The notes: generated from the letters alone by a model not told the origin. A DNA stretch of 64,000 nucleotides from Pseudoduganella buxea (GCF_009720835.1 NZ_WNKZ01000007.1:58156-122155), one strand, 5' to 3'; counted from the stretch's first letter, positions 8,417 to 17,580 are shown. Numbers and translations: made by a program.

Positions 8417-9820
8417 ATGACCTCGGAGTTCGCACCCCAGAAGTTCAAGCCCTTCACGCGCCAGAGCATCCGTCAGGCGCGCCAGTGGCAGTCCTTACCC
8501 CCGGACCTGCAGGAAGCCGTGCAGGTGGTGTCCCACGTGATGCCGTTCCGGACCAATGAATACGTGATGGACCAGCTGATCGACTGGAACAACGTGCCGG
8601 ACGATCCCATCTACCGCCTCGTGTTCCCGCACCGCGACATGCTGCCGATCGACGAATACCGCACCTTGCGCGACCTGGTGATGGTCAAGCAGGACGATGC
8701 CGCCATCGCCGCCTACGTGCACCAGATCCGCATGCGCATGAATCCCCATCCGGCCGGCCAGATGACGCACAACGTGCCGCGCGTGAACGACACGCCGCTG
8801 CGTGGCCTGCAGCATAAATACAACGAGACGGTGCTGTTCTTCCCCAGCTCCGGCCAGACCTGCCACGCCTACTGCACCTTCTGCTTCCGCTGGCCGCAAT
8901 TCGTCGGCATGGACGACATGAAGTTCGACGCCAAGGAGACGACGGAGCTGGTGTCGTACCTGAAAAACCACAAGGAAGTAACGGACGTGCTGATCACGGG
9001 CGGCGACCCGATGATCATGAACACCCGCTCCCTGGCCGAGTTCATCGAGCCGCTGCTGGGGCCCGAGCTGGCGCATATCCAGAACATCCGCATCGGCACC
9101 AAGTCGGTGGCGTATTGGCCACAGCGCTTCGTCACCGACCGCGATGCCGACGACCTGCTGCGCCTGTTCGAGAAGGTGGTCGCCTCCGGCAAGAACATGG
9201 CCATCATGGGCCACTACAACCACGCGGTGGAGCTGCGCCAGGAGATCGCCCAGAAGGCCGTCAAGCGCATCGTCGGCACAGGCGCCACCCTGCGCATGCA
9301 GGGGCCCCTGATCCGCCACATCAACGAAGACCCGCACAGCTGGGCCGAACTGTGGCGCACCGGCGTGCGCCTGGGCGCCATCCCTTACTACATGTTCGTC
9401 GAACGCGACACGGGCCCGCGCGAGTACTTCCAGCTGCCGCTGGCGCGCGCGCACGAGATCTTCCAGCAGGCCTACCAGATGGTGTCCGGCCTGGCGCGCA
9501 CGGTGCGCGGCCCGTCGATGAGCGCCTTCCCCGGCAAGGTCGCCATCGACGGTGTCGTCACCATCAACGGCGAAAAGCTGTTCGCCCTGCAGTTCCTGCA
9601 GGCCCGCAATCCGGACTGGGTGCGCAAGCCCTTCTTCGCCAAGTACGATCCCGAGGCGACCTGGCTCGACCACCTGAAGCCGGCCTTCGGCAAGGAGAAG
9701 TTCTTCTTCGAGGAAGGCGGCACGCCCGACCAGGTGCCGCACGGCGCGGCCGTGGAGCGCAAGGTGATTCCGATCGCTTCCAGGCGCGAGGCCTGCGCCA
9801 CCCACGGCAACGCGGCATAA
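8417..9820 (+). CDS. KamA family radical SAM protein (lysine 2,3-aminomutase-like)
   Basis: ATG 8417 follows CAGGAGAAAGTC, a good ribosome binding site, and gives 467 residues. The radical SAM cluster motif is C149-x3-C153-x2-C156, followed by the GGDP motif (TGGDPMI, 195-201) that contacts SAM. The candidate PLP-binding Lys is K374 in FPGKVAIDG, where canonical lysine 2,3-aminomutase has a Gly-rich GGGGK loop. The overall order of motifs is that of KamA, but the substrate-contact segments differ (GHYNHAVEL, AIPYYMFVERD), so the substrate may not be lysine. EpmB-type enzymes are about 120 residues shorter. An MFS transporter starts 3 nt after its stop codon, suggesting a shared transcript. 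Confidence 0.85.
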   Translation: MTSEFAPQKFKPFTRQSIRQARQWQSLPPDLQEAVQVVSHVMPFRTNEYVMDQLIDWNNVPDDPIYRLVFPHRDMLPIDEYRTLRDLVMVKQDDAAIAAYVHQIRMRMNPHPAGQMTHNVPRVNDTPLRGLQHKYNETVLFFPSSGQTCHAYCTFCFRWPQFVGMDDMKFDAKETTELVSYLKNHKEVTDVLITGGDPMIMNTRSLAEFIEPLLGPELAHIQNIRIGTKSVAYWPQRFVTDRDADDLLRLFEKVVASGKNMAIMGHYNHAVELRQEIAQKAVKRIVGTGATLRMQGPLIRHINEDPHSWAELWRTGVRLGAIPYYMFVERDTGPREYFQLPLARAHEIFQQAYQMVSGLARTVRGPSMSAFPGKVAIDGVVTINGEKLFALQFLQARNPDWVRKPFFAKYDPEATWLDHLKPAFGKEKFFFEEGGTPDQVPHGAAVERKVIPIASRREACATHGNAA

Positions 9821-9823
9821 GCC

Positions 9824-11242
9824 ATGGGCAGCGCGCTTCCGAGGCATGACTGCGGCGCGGACCCGGCGGCGCGGGCGGGCCGGACCGGCCTGGAATGCCC
9901 GGTGGTGCCGCTGGCCGCCGCATGCGGCCCCGCCACGGCCGATCCGGTCCCCGCCGCGACGCCGGCGCGGGCCGGGTGGGGCGGGCGCCAGTACGTGCCG
10001 GGTGAGTTGTCCGGCGTGGCCGTGCTGTGCCTCGTCTTCATTCCCTACGCGCTGGGGCATTACCTGTCATGCCTGCTGCGCACGGTGAACGCGATCCTGG
10101 CGCCGCAGCTGATGGCGGCCGCCACGCTGACGCCGGCCGAACTGGGCGTGCTGACCAGCGCCTACTTCTTCGCCTTCGCGCTGGCCCAGCTGCCCGTGGG
10201 GCTGGCGCTGGACCGCTACGGCCCGCGCCGCGTGCAGTTCGCCATGCTGCTCGTGGCCAGCGTCGGCACCCTGGCCTTCTCCGGCAGCCAGACCTTCATG
10301 CAGATGCTGGCCGCGCGCACGTTGATGGGCCTGGGCCTGGCCGGCTGCTTCATGGCGGCGGTAAAGGCCGTGTCGACGTGGATCGCGCCGGCCAGGCTGC
10401 CGTCGGTGCAGGGCTACCTGATCGCGGCCGGCGGCCTGGGTGCGGCATCCGCCACCTTGCCGGTGCGGCTGTTCCTGCAGCTGGCCGACTGGCGCTGGCT
10501 GTTCATCTGGCTGGCGGCCGGCTGCGCCATCGCGGGCCTGTTGATCCTGTTGCTCGCGCCGACGCCGCCGGCCGCGCCGCACAAGCGCTTCGACCGCAAG
10601 GCCCTGCTCGACGTCTACCGCCACCCTGTGTTTCGCGAGACGGCGATGCTGGTGCTGATTCCGCACACGGTGTTCTTCGGCCTGCAGGGCCTGTGGATCG
10701 GCCGCTGGCTCACCGACGTGGGCCGGTTCCCGGAGCAGAGCGTGGCCTGGCTGCTGTACCTGGGCATGGCCGCCGTGATCTTCGGCGCCATCTCCGTCGG
10801 CATGGTGACGGAGTGGGCCGCCAGGCGGGGCGCCGACGCGATCACCGTGGCCGGCGTCGGCGTGTCGCTGTTCCTCGTCGTGCAGTGCGGCTTCCTGCTG
10901 GGGTGGAAGCCCAGCTTCCCCTTGCTGTCCGTGCTGTTCACCTTGATCGGGACGATTACCGGCATCGAGTACACCATCGTCGCGCAGGCCATGCCGCCGG
11001 CACTGACGGGGCGTGCCTCGACCTGCCTGAACCTGCTCATTTTCACGGGCGCCTTCATCGTGCAGGCGGGCTTCGGCGAGATCGTCGGCCTGTGGCAGCC
11101 GGATGCCTCGCACCGGTATCCGGCCAGCGCCTACCAGGCCGCGTTCGGCGTCGTGGTGCTGCTGCAGCTCCCCGGCATCGCCTGGTTTGTCTGGCGCCGC
11201 CGCAGGGTCGTCGCGCGGAACACTGTAGAATCTGCGTTTTGA
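9824..11242 (+). CDS. MFS transporter
   Basis: Inner-membrane permease of the major facilitator superfamily with about 12 hydrophobic segments. The signature between helices 2 and 3 is seen as GLALDRYGPRR. The first 60 residues after ATG 9824 are Ala/Pro/Gly-rich, not membrane-like and poorly conserved in character, so the real start may be GTG 9995 (VPGELSG), just ahead of the first membrane helix. The gene begins 3 nt after the KamA-type gene and is probably co-transcribed with it; export or uptake of that enzyme's substrate or product is an inference. Substrate unknown. Confidence 0.88.
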   Translation: MGSALPRHDCGADPAARAGRTGLECPVVPLAAACGPATADPVPAATPARAGWGGRQYVPGELSGVAVLCLVFIPYALGHYLSCLLRTVNAILAPQLMAAATLTPAELGVLTSAYFFAFALAQLPVGLALDRYGPRRVQFAMLLVASVGTLAFSGSQTFMQMLAARTLMGLGLAGCFMAAVKAVSTWIAPARLPSVQGYLIAAGGLGAASATLPVRLFLQLADWRWLFIWLAAGCAIAGLLILLLAPTPPAAPHKRFDRKALLDVYRHPVFRETAMLVLIPHTVFFGLQGLWIGRWLTDVGRFPEQSVAWLLYLGMAAVIFGAISVGMVTEWAARRGADAITVAGVGVSLFLVVQCGFLLGWKPSFPLLSVLFTLIGTITGIEYTIVAQAMPPALTGRASTCLNLLIFTGAFIVQAGFGEIVGLWQPDASHRYPASAYQAAFGVVVLLQLPGIAWFVWRRRRVVARNTVESAF

Positions 11243-11266
11243 CAGCTGCAGTGTGTGGGAGAAAAA

Positions 11267-12118
11267 ATGAAATTGGTGCGTTACGGCCGTATCGGCAAGG
11301 AGAAGCCTGGCCTGATCGACGATGAAGGCAAGCTGCGTGACCTGTCCGGCGTGATCGGCGACATCGGTGGCGCGAACCTGTCGGACAAGGCACTGCGCAA
11401 GATCGCCAAGATCGCGCCCGATACGCTGCCGCTGGTGCGTGGCAATCCGCGCTTCGGCGTGCCCGTCGCCGGCGTCGGCAAATTCATCGGCATCGGCTTG
11501 AACTATGCCGACCATGCAGCCGAATCGGGTCTGCCGATTCCCACCGAACCGATCGTGTTCATGAAGGCCATCAGCAGCCTGTCCGGCCCGGACGACGACA
11601 TCATGCTGCCAAAGGGCTCGAAGAAGACGGACTGGGAAGTGGAGCTGGGCGTCGTCATCGGCACGCGCGCACGCTATGTCAGCGAGGCCGATGCGGAGAA
11701 GTACATCGCCGGCTACTGCGTCGTCAACGACGTCTCCGAACGGGAGTACCAGCTCGAACGGGGACCCCAGTGGGACAAGGGCAAGGGATGCGACACCTTC
11801 GGCCCCGTCGGCCCGTGGCTGGTCACGCGCGACGAAGTGTGGGACCTCGACGACCTCGACCTGTACCTGGAAGTGAACGGCAAGCGCATGCAGACGGGCA
11901 GCACGGCGACGATGATCTTCAAGGTGCCGCAGCTGGTCAGCTACCTGTCGCAGTTCATGACCCTGGAACCGGGCGACATCATCGCCACCGGCACGCCGCC
12001 CGGCGTGGGCATGGGCCGCACGCCCAAGCGCTTCCTGAAAAAAGGCGACTTCCTGCGCCTGGGCATCGCCGGCCTGGGCGAGCAGCAGCAGGAAGTCATC
12101 GGCTTCCAGCAGTATTGA
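11267..12118 (+). CDS. Fumarylacetoacetate hydrolase family protein
   Basis: A 283-residue cytoplasmic enzyme. ATG 11267 is preceded by GGGAG; the start fits the family N-terminus MKLVRYG. The catalytic FAH domain covers residues 70-283, with GLNYADHAAESG, the metal-ligand segment DWEVELGVVIG, and TGSTATMIF and PGDIIATGTPPGVG near the end. Members hydrolyse or decarboxylate beta-diketo or 2-oxo acids; close relatives are annotated as ureidoglycolate lyase or 2-hydroxyhepta-2,4-diene-1,7-dioate isomerase, which cannot be separated here. A TAGAAT -10-like element lies at 11226-11231 inside the end of the upstream gene. Confidence 0.92.
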   Translation: MKLVRYGRIGKEKPGLIDDEGKLRDLSGVIGDIGGANLSDKALRKIAKIAPDTLPLVRGNPRFGVPVAGVGKFIGIGLNYADHAAESGLPIPTEPIVFMKAISSLSGPDDDIMLPKGSKKTDWEVELGVVIGTRARYVSEADAEKYIAGYCVVNDVSEREYQLERGPQWDKGKGCDTFGPVGPWLVTRDEVWDLDDLDLYLEVNGKRMQTGSTATMIFKVPQLVSYLSQFMTLEPGDIIATGTPPGVGMGRTPKRFLKKGDFLRLGIAGLGEQQQEVIGFQQY

Positions 12119-12125
12119 AATATTT

Positions 12126-12158
12126 CCCGGAAAATGGGGACAGACCCCATTTTCCGGG
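12126..12158. repeat. 14-bp perfect inverted repeat with GGGGACAGACCCC core; likely bidirectional terminator
   Basis: Arms 12126-12139 and 12145-12158 are perfectly complementary around the loop ACAGA, between two convergent genes. The core belongs to the same family as the palindromes at 25.3 kb and 61.5 kb. It could stop transcription from both sides although the T-tract is poor. Confidence 0.8.
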
Positions 12159-12165
12159 CAACTTT

Positions 12166-13503
12166 TCAGCTTGGCCGGATCGCTTCCAGCGCCCGCGCCA
12201 GCCCATCCGACAGCCTTGCCACGATCTGCCCCAGGTCCGCTTCGGTGGCGATGAACGGCGGGGCCAGCAGGATATGGTCGCCGCGGCGGCCGTCGATCGT
12301 GCCGCCCATCGGATACACCATCAGGCCGCAGTCCATCGCCTTCTGCTTCACCGCCGCGTGCAGCTTCAGGTCCGGGTCGAAAGGCCGTTTGGTGTCGCGG
12401 TCCTGCACCAGTTCCAGTCCCAGGAACAGCCCGCGGCCGCGAATGTCGCCCACGTTCGGGTGGGTGCCGAAGGCGTCGCGCAGCATGCGCCGGAACGTGG
12501 CGCCCCGCACCGTGACGGCGCCCAGCAGGCAGTCGCGCTGGATCAGCTTCTGCACCGCCAGCGCGGCGGCGGCGGCCACGGGGTGGGCGTTATACGTGTG
12601 GCCATGCTGGAACACGCCGCTGCCCGCGCGTAAACGCTCGACGATGTGATCGCGCACCAGCACGGCGCCCACCGGCTGGTAGCCGGCCGCCAGGCCCTTG
12701 CCGAGGGTGACGATGTCCGGCACCACGCCTTCCTGCTCGATCGCGTACAGGGTGCCCGTGCGGCCCATGCCGCACATGACTTCATCGGCGATGAACAGCA
12801 TGCCGTACCTGTCGCACAGCGCCCGCACGCCCTTGAAGTAGCCGGGCGTGGGCGGCACGGCGCCAAGGGTCGCGCCCACCACCGGCTCGGCGCAGAAACC
12901 GATCACGTTCTTCGGCCCGATATCGAGGATCTTCTGTTCCAGTTCCGCCAGCAGGTCGGCCGTGTACTGGTTGACGTCCTGGCCGGCAGGGCGCTCGCGG
13001 TATTCGTAGCAGGGCGACACGCGCGCCACGTCCATCAGCAGCGGTTCGAAGGGCTTGCGGCGCCACTCGTTGCCGCCCAGCGCCAGCGCGCCCAGGGTGT
13101 TGCCGTGGTAGCTCTGGCGCCGCGCCAGGAACACGCGCCGTCCCGGCTCGCCGCTTTCGACGAAGTACTGGCGCGCCAGCTTCAGCGACGTCTCGATGGC
13201 CTCCGAGCCGCCCGACACGAGGTAGACCTGATTCAGGTCGCCCGGCGCATCGGCCGCCAGGCGCGCGGCCAGTTCCTCGGCGACGTCGGTGGTGAAGAAG
13301 CCCGAGTGGGCGTAGGCTGTCGTCTTCAACTGTGCCTGCATTGCCGCCAGCACGTCCGGATGGCTGTGGCCCAGCGACGACACGGCTGCACCGCCGCTGC
13401 CGTCCAGGTAAGTCTTGCCTTCGCCATCGCGCACGTACATGCCGAAGGCGCAAACGGCGGCAGGCGGGGTCTGGCGCAGGTTTCTATGGATGAGTTGGGT
13501 CAT
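12166..13503 (-). CDS. Class III (aspartate aminotransferase-fold) PLP aminotransferase
   Basis: PLP enzyme of 445 residues. Conserved elements are SGGSEAIETSLKLARQ (about 97-112), SYHGNTLGALALGG, the aspartate that contacts the pyridine ring in FIADEVMCGMGRTG (about 237-250), and the Schiff-base Lys269 in TLGKGLAAGYQP. Family members transfer amino groups from omega-amino acids, beta-alanine or diamines, often to pyruvate; the specificity is not evident. ATG 13503 is followed by the expected N-terminal MTQLIHRNL. It is convergent with the FAH-family gene and divergent from the decarboxylase-family gene. Confidence 0.92.
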   Translation of the reverse strand: MTQLIHRNLRQTPPAAVCAFGMYVRDGEGKTYLDGSGGAAVSSLGHSHPDVLAAMQAQLKTTAYAHSGFFTTDVAEELAARLAADAPGDLNQVYLVSGGSEAIETSLKLARQYFVESGEPGRRVFLARRQSYHGNTLGALALGGNEWRRKPFEPLLMDVARVSPCYEYRERPAGQDVNQYTADLLAELEQKILDIGPKNVIGFCAEPVVGATLGAVPPTPGYFKGVRALCDRYGMLFIADEVMCGMGRTGTLYAIEQEGVVPDIVTLGKGLAAGYQPVGAVLVRDHIVERLRAGSGVFQHGHTYNAHPVAAAAALAVQKLIQRDCLLGAVTVRGATFRRMLRDAFGTHPNVGDIRGRGLFLGLELVQDRDTKRPFDPDLKLHAAVKQKAMDCGLMVYPMGGTIDGRRGDHILLAPPFIATEADLGQIVARLSDGLARALEAIRPS

Positions 13504-13563
13504 GAAGGGTCTCTTTTTTCAGGTGTTGACGATCGACAATAGCCCGCGCCCCCCACGCCCACT

Positions 13564-13592
13564 TTGATTTTTCCCTTGCCCTATGCGAATAT
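13564..13592 (+). promoter_or_regulatory. Putative promoter abutting the start codon at 13600
   Basis: TTGATT (13564-13569), a 17-bp spacer and GAATAT (13587-13592) are followed by 7 nt and then the ATG. No Shine-Dalgarno is present, so the transcript is probably leaderless. Confidence 0.4.
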
Positions 13593-13599
13593 TTCCCTC

Positions 13600-14154
13600 A
13601 TGACAGATCGCCTCGGCCCCATCCCCTTCGACAGCATGACGCCCGCGCAACAGGCTGCCGCCCAGACCGTCATCGACGGCCCCCGCGGCGCCCTGTATGG
13701 ACCCTTCGTGCCATTGATCCGCAGTCCCGAACTGATGCTGGCTGCCCAGCAGATGGGCGAATACCTGCGCTACCGCAGCGCCATCGGCACGCGCCTGTCC
13801 GAACTGGCCATCCTGGTGACGGCGCGGCACTGGAACCAGCAGGTGGAGTGGGCCATCCATGCGCCCATCGCCGCGCAAGAAGGCATCGCCCAGCATGTGA
13901 TCGACGCCATCGCGGCACGCCGCGTGCCCGAAGGCCTGCGGCCGGACGAACAGGCGGTCTATGATTTCTGCAGCGAGCTGCAGCGGGACAAGGGTGTCGC
14001 GGATGCGACCTATGCCGCCGCGCTGCACCTGTTCGGCGAGCACGGGGTGACGGACCTGATGGGATTGAACGGCTACTACACGTTCCTGGCGATGGTCATG
14101 AACGCGGCCCGGTCGGCGGTGCCGCCATCGATGGCGGCACCGCTGCCGGAATAA
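13600..14154 (+). CDS. Carboxymuconolactone decarboxylase family protein
   Basis: A 184-residue all-helical protein of the CMD/AhpD superfamily. The core is seen in RLSELAILVTARHWNQQVEWAIHAPIAAQEG. It lacks the CxxC redox pair of AhpD; the position is occupied by NQQVEW-type residues as in the gamma-carboxymuconolactone decarboxylase-like branch. ATG 13600 is chosen because the longer frame (from 13564) would include the promoter-like sequence. No pathway partner lies beside it, and the substrate is unknown. Confidence 0.85.
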   Translation: MTDRLGPIPFDSMTPAQQAAAQTVIDGPRGALYGPFVPLIRSPELMLAAQQMGEYLRYRSAIGTRLSELAILVTARHWNQQVEWAIHAPIAAQEGIAQHVIDAIAARRVPEGLRPDEQAVYDFCSELQRDKGVADATYAAALHLFGEHGVTDLMGLNGYYTFLAMVMNAARSAVPPSMAAPLPE

Positions 14155-14167
14155 TTACCGCCTGGGA

Positions 14168-14836
14168 CTACGCCAGCACCTTCTTCAGCCAGGCGCCGAT
14201 GTGCACGACCTCTTCCTGGCACAGCGAGTGCTGCATCGGGTACTCATGCCATTCGACCTGGTAGCCCAGTGCCAGCAGCGCGTCGCGCGAGGCGATGGCG
14301 CGCTGCACGGGAATGACGGGGTCCATGCGGCCGTGCACGAGGAAGATCGGCGTCTGCTTCGAGGCCTCGGTGCGCTCCGCGGCGACCTTGTCGGCCAGCG
14401 GCAGATAGCCGGAAAGGCACATCATGCCGGCCAGCTTTTCCGGATGGCGCAGGCCCGTCTGCAGGGTCATCGCGCAGCCTTGCGAGAAGCCGGCCAGCAC
14501 GATGCGGCTGGCGGGGATGCCGCGCGCCTTTTCGCGGGCAATCAGGGCTTCCACCTGCAATTGCGCGGCGCGCAGGCCTTTTTCGTCTTCCTGGCGGCCC
14601 AGGTCCGTGTGGACGATGTCGTACCACGAGCGCATCACATAGCCGCCGTTGATCGACACGGGCATCGTGTTCGCGTGGGGGAAGACAAAGCGGATGCCCG
14701 GCAGGCCGGCCAGGTCCAGTTCATCGACGACGGGGACGAAGTCGTTGCCGTCCGCGCCCAGGCCGTGCAGCCAGATGACGGCGATTTCCGGCTTGTCCGA
14801 GGTGCACACTTCGATGTTCTGTAACAGGTCGCTCAT
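14168..14836 (-). CDS. Carboxylesterase / phospholipase family alpha/beta hydrolase
   Basis: A 222-residue cytoplasmic serine hydrolase. The catalytic triad can be placed at Ser118 (AGFSQGCA), Asp172 (HGRMDPVIPV) and His203 (PMQHSLCQEE), and the oxyanion-hole segment is WLHGLGADG at 22-30. This is the pattern and length of small bacterial carboxylesterases of the acyl-protein thioesterase group; the natural ester is unknown. It starts 6 nt after the mogA stop, with AGGAAACC as ribosome binding site inside the mogA end, so it is the last gene of the yjgA-mogA-esterase run. Confidence 0.92.
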   Translation of the reverse strand: MSDLLQNIEVCTSDKPEIAVIWLHGLGADGNDFVPVVDELDLAGLPGIRFVFPHANTMPVSINGGYVMRSWYDIVHTDLGRQEDEKGLRAAQLQVEALIAREKARGIPASRIVLAGFSQGCAMTLQTGLRHPEKLAGMMCLSGYLPLADKVAAERTEASKQTPIFLVHGRMDPVIPVQRAIASRDALLALGYQVEWHEYPMQHSLCQEEVVHIGAWLKKVLA

Positions 14837-14842
14837 GGTTTC

Positions 14843-15484
14843 CTAGAGTTTTAAAGGCGCGGGGGCAGGGCGCACGGCCGACTTGGGCCGGAACGCCTGG
14901 CACACGGCCGCGTCGGTTTCGATATACGGACCGCCAATCAGGTCGACGCAGTAGGGGACGGCGGCGAAGATGCCGGCGACGAGCTGCTTGCCGTCCGCAT
15001 CCTTCAGGCCTTCCAGCGTTTCCCGGATCGACTTCGGCTGGCCGGGCAGGTTCATGACGAGCGCGGCATGGTCGGCGCTCTCGCGGATCACGGCCACCTG
15101 GCGCGACAGGATCGCCGTCGGCACGAAGCGCAGGCTGATCTGGCGCATCTGCTCGCCGAAACCGGGCATTTCCTTGGTGCCGATGGCCAGCGTGGCCTCG
15201 GGCGTGACGTCGCGCCGCGCCGGGCCGGTGCCGCCCGTGGTCAGCACCAGGTCGCAGCGGACCGTGTCGACCAGGTCGACCAGCGTCGCCTCGATGACGG
15301 CACGTTCATCCGGGATCAGGCGCGTCTCGACCCTGAAGCTGGTCGTGATGGCGCCCTTGAGCCATTCCTCCAGCGCCGGAATGCCCTGGTCCTGGTAGAC
15401 GCCGCCGCTGGCGCGGTCGGAGATCGAGACGAGGCCGATCAGCAGCTCGCGCGCCGTGGCCCCGTGCTTCACTTCATTCGTCAT
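14843..15484 (-). CDS. mog: Molybdopterin adenylyltransferase MogA
   Basis: Molybdenum cofactor biosynthesis enzyme that adenylates molybdopterin before metal insertion. The 213 residues contain the nucleotide/pterin motif TTGGTGPARRDVTPEAT (about 132-148), the hallmark of MogA, and MNLPGQPKSI further on. ATG 15484 gives the family-like N-terminus; it overlaps the 3' end of yjgA by 11 nt, implying translational coupling. The unusual Pro/Ala-rich tail after FRPKSAVR is typical of burkholderial versions. Confidence 0.93.
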   Translation of the reverse strand: MTNEVKHGATARELLIGLVSISDRASGGVYQDQGIPALEEWLKGAITTSFRVETRLIPDERAVIEATLVDLVDTVRCDLVLTTGGTGPARRDVTPEATLAIGTKEMPGFGEQMRQISLRFVPTAILSRQVAVIRESADHAALVMNLPGQPKSIRETLEGLKDADGKQLVAGIFAAVPYCVDLIGGPYIETDAAVCQAFRPKSAVRPAPAPLKL

Positions 15485-16118
15485 CGCGGTCCTCGCGGCC
15501 ATTGTCGTAATCGCCGCCATCCTCGTCCTCGTCCTCGTCTTCCGAAGCGCCGGCGGCGGCCTTGGCGGCGCGGCGTGCCTTGGCATCGAGGTCCTTCAGG
15601 ATCTGGAAGATCTCGCGGTAGGCCTTGGGCGGCTTGTGCTCGGCCTGTTCCTTGCGGGCGTTGCGGATCAGGGTGCGCAGGTGCTGGCCGTCCAGTTCCG
15701 GGTGCTCGCCCAGCAGGGTGGTCAGGGCCTTGTCGTCGGCCAGCAGCTTCTCGCGGCGGCGTTCCAGCGCGTGCAGCGCGGCCGTATCGGCCTTCGATGC
15801 GCCCTTCCAGCCTTCGATGGTGCGCACGATGACGGCCACTTCCTCGTCCGACAGGGAACGCATCTTCTTGCCCACGTACTGCAGCTGGCGGCGGCGACCC
15901 TCGTGGTTCTTGATGTTCTGGCATTCCAGAATGGCATCCTTGACGTCGTCCGGCATCTCCATGCGCTTGACGCGGTCACGCGGCTGGTCGACCAGCTCAT
16001 GTCCCAGCGCCTGCAGGGCGTCGGACTGGCGTTTCAGTTCGGTTTTGGAAGGGCGCTCGTACTCTTGTTCGAACTCGGTGGACTGGAAGCCGACGGCACC
16101 CCGGTTTGCATTTGGCAT
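15474..16118 (-). CDS. yjgA: Ribosome biogenesis factor YjgA (DUF615)
   Basis: Cytoplasmic protein of 214 residues, matching YjgA/DarP, which associates with late 50S ribosomal intermediates. Conserved parts are PSKTELKRQSDALQALGHEL, IEGWKGASK and LRTLIRNARKEQAEHKPPKAYREIF. The C-terminal 25 residues are an Asp/Glu run (EDEDEDEDGGDYD), an extension beyond the E. coli protein. It is divergent from pmbA, an arrangement conserved in many proteobacteria. Confidence 0.93.
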   Translation of the reverse strand: MPNANRGAVGFQSTEFEQEYERPSKTELKRQSDALQALGHELVDQPRDRVKRMEMPDDVKDAILECQNIKNHEGRRRQLQYVGKKMRSLSDEEVAVIVRTIEGWKGASKADTAALHALERRREKLLADDKALTTLLGEHPELDGQHLRTLIRNARKEQAEHKPPKAYREIFQILKDLDAKARRAAKAAAGASEDEDEDEDGGDYDNGREDRDDE

Positions 16119-16210
16119 GATATGGACGGCGCACCGCGAAAGCGCGCCTGTAAAAACGGTAAACGGCTGCTATGATAACTGTTTTAACGCTTGGACCACC
16201 AAAACACCCC

Positions 16211-17563
16211 ATGAGCGACTCCCACTTCACCCACAGCCAGGATCAGTTGAAACAGCTTGCACAGGACGTTCTGGCCTATGCACGCGAGAAGGGCGGCACC
16301 GATGCCGCCGTCGAGATCAGCGAAGGCAGCGGGTTGTCGGTGTCGGTCCGCAAGAGCAAGATCGAGACGATCGAGCAAAACAAGGACAAGGGCCTGGGGG
16401 TCACGGTCTTCGTCGGCAAGAAGCGTGGTAACGCCTCCACGTCCGACTTTTCCGCCGCCTCGCTGCGCGCCACCGTGGAAGCGGCATACAACATCGCCCG
16501 CTTCACGGCCGACGACGATTGCGCAGGCCTGGCCGAAGAGGAGCTGCTGGAAAAGAACCCGCGCGACCTCGAACTGTTCTACCCATGGGACATCACCACC
16601 GAGCAGGCCGTGGAACTGGCGCAGCGCGCCGAGGCGGCATCGTTCGCCGTCGACCCGCGCATCACCAACAGCGAAGGCGCCGGCGTGCACGTGCAGCAGT
16701 CGCACTTCGTGTCGGCCAACTCGCGCGGCTTCATGGGCGGCTATCCGTATTCGCGCCACACGCTGTCGGCCACGCCGATCGCCGGCAAGGGCGCGCACAT
16801 GCAGCGCGACGACTGGTACACCTCGGTGCGCGATCCGAAGAAAATGGCCACGCCCGAAGCGGTGGGCCGCTACGCCGCCGAACGCGCGCTGGCTCGCCTG
16901 AACGCGCGCCAGATGACGACGCGCACCTGCCCCGTGCTGTTCGAGGCGCCGCTGGCCGCCGGCATCCTGGGCGCCTTCGTGCAGGCCACGTCGGGCGGTG
17001 CGCTGTACCGCAAGTCGACCTTCCTGCTCGACACGCTGGGCAAGGCCGTATTCCCCGACCATATCCAGATCAACGAAGATCCGCACGTGGTGGGCGGCAT
17101 CGGTTCGGCCCCGTTCGACGAGGAAGGCGTGCGCACGCAGTACCGTGACGTCGTCAAGGACGGCATCCTGCAGGGCTACTTCCTGTCGACCTATTCGGCC
17201 CGCAAGCTGGGCATGCAGACCACCGGTAACGCGGGCGGCTCGCACAACCTGTCGATGACGTCGACCCTGACGCAGGCGGCGGACGATTTCGCCGGCATGC
17301 TCAAGAAGATGGGCACGGGCCTGCTGGTCACGGAACTGATGGGCCAGGGCACCAACTATGTGACGGGCGACTATTCGCGCGGCGCCTCCGGCTACTGGGT
17401 CGAGAACGGCATCATCCAGTACCCTGTCGAGGAAATCACCATCGCCGGCAACATGAAGGAAATGTTCCAGCAGATCGTCGGCATCGGCAACGACGTGCTG
17501 GTGCGGGGCACCAAGCAGACCGGTTCGATCCTGATTGAAAAGATGGTCGTCGCGGGGAACTGA
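16211..17563 (+). CDS. pmbA: Metalloprotease PmbA/TldE
   Basis: Subunit of the TldD/TldE heterodimeric protease that degrades unfolded peptides and matures microcin-type peptides. The 450-residue frame from ATG 16211 has the characteristic N-terminal SDGSG-like region (EISEGSGLSVSVRKSKIE), ARRALARLNARQ-type helix and the C-terminal TGDYSRGASGYWVENG (about 388-404). As expected for TldE it lacks the HExxxH zinc motif, which belongs to the TldD partner, not in this window. A TATGAT -10-like box lies upstream near 16170. Divergent from yjgA. Confidence 0.95.
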   Translation: MSDSHFTHSQDQLKQLAQDVLAYAREKGGTDAAVEISEGSGLSVSVRKSKIETIEQNKDKGLGVTVFVGKKRGNASTSDFSAASLRATVEAAYNIARFTADDDCAGLAEEELLEKNPRDLELFYPWDITTEQAVELAQRAEAASFAVDPRITNSEGAGVHVQQSHFVSANSRGFMGGYPYSRHTLSATPIAGKGAHMQRDDWYTSVRDPKKMATPEAVGRYAAERALARLNARQMTTRTCPVLFEAPLAAGILGAFVQATSGGALYRKSTFLLDTLGKAVFPDHIQINEDPHVVGGIGSAPFDEEGVRTQYRDVVKDGILQGYFLSTYSARKLGMQTTGNAGGSHNLSMTSTLTQAADDFAGMLKKMGTGLLVTELMGQGTNYVTGDYSRGASGYWVENGIIQYPVEEITIAGNMKEMFQQIVGIGNDVLVRGTKQTGSILIEKMVVAGN

Positions 17564-17580
17564 CCTTTCCATTTTTCTGA

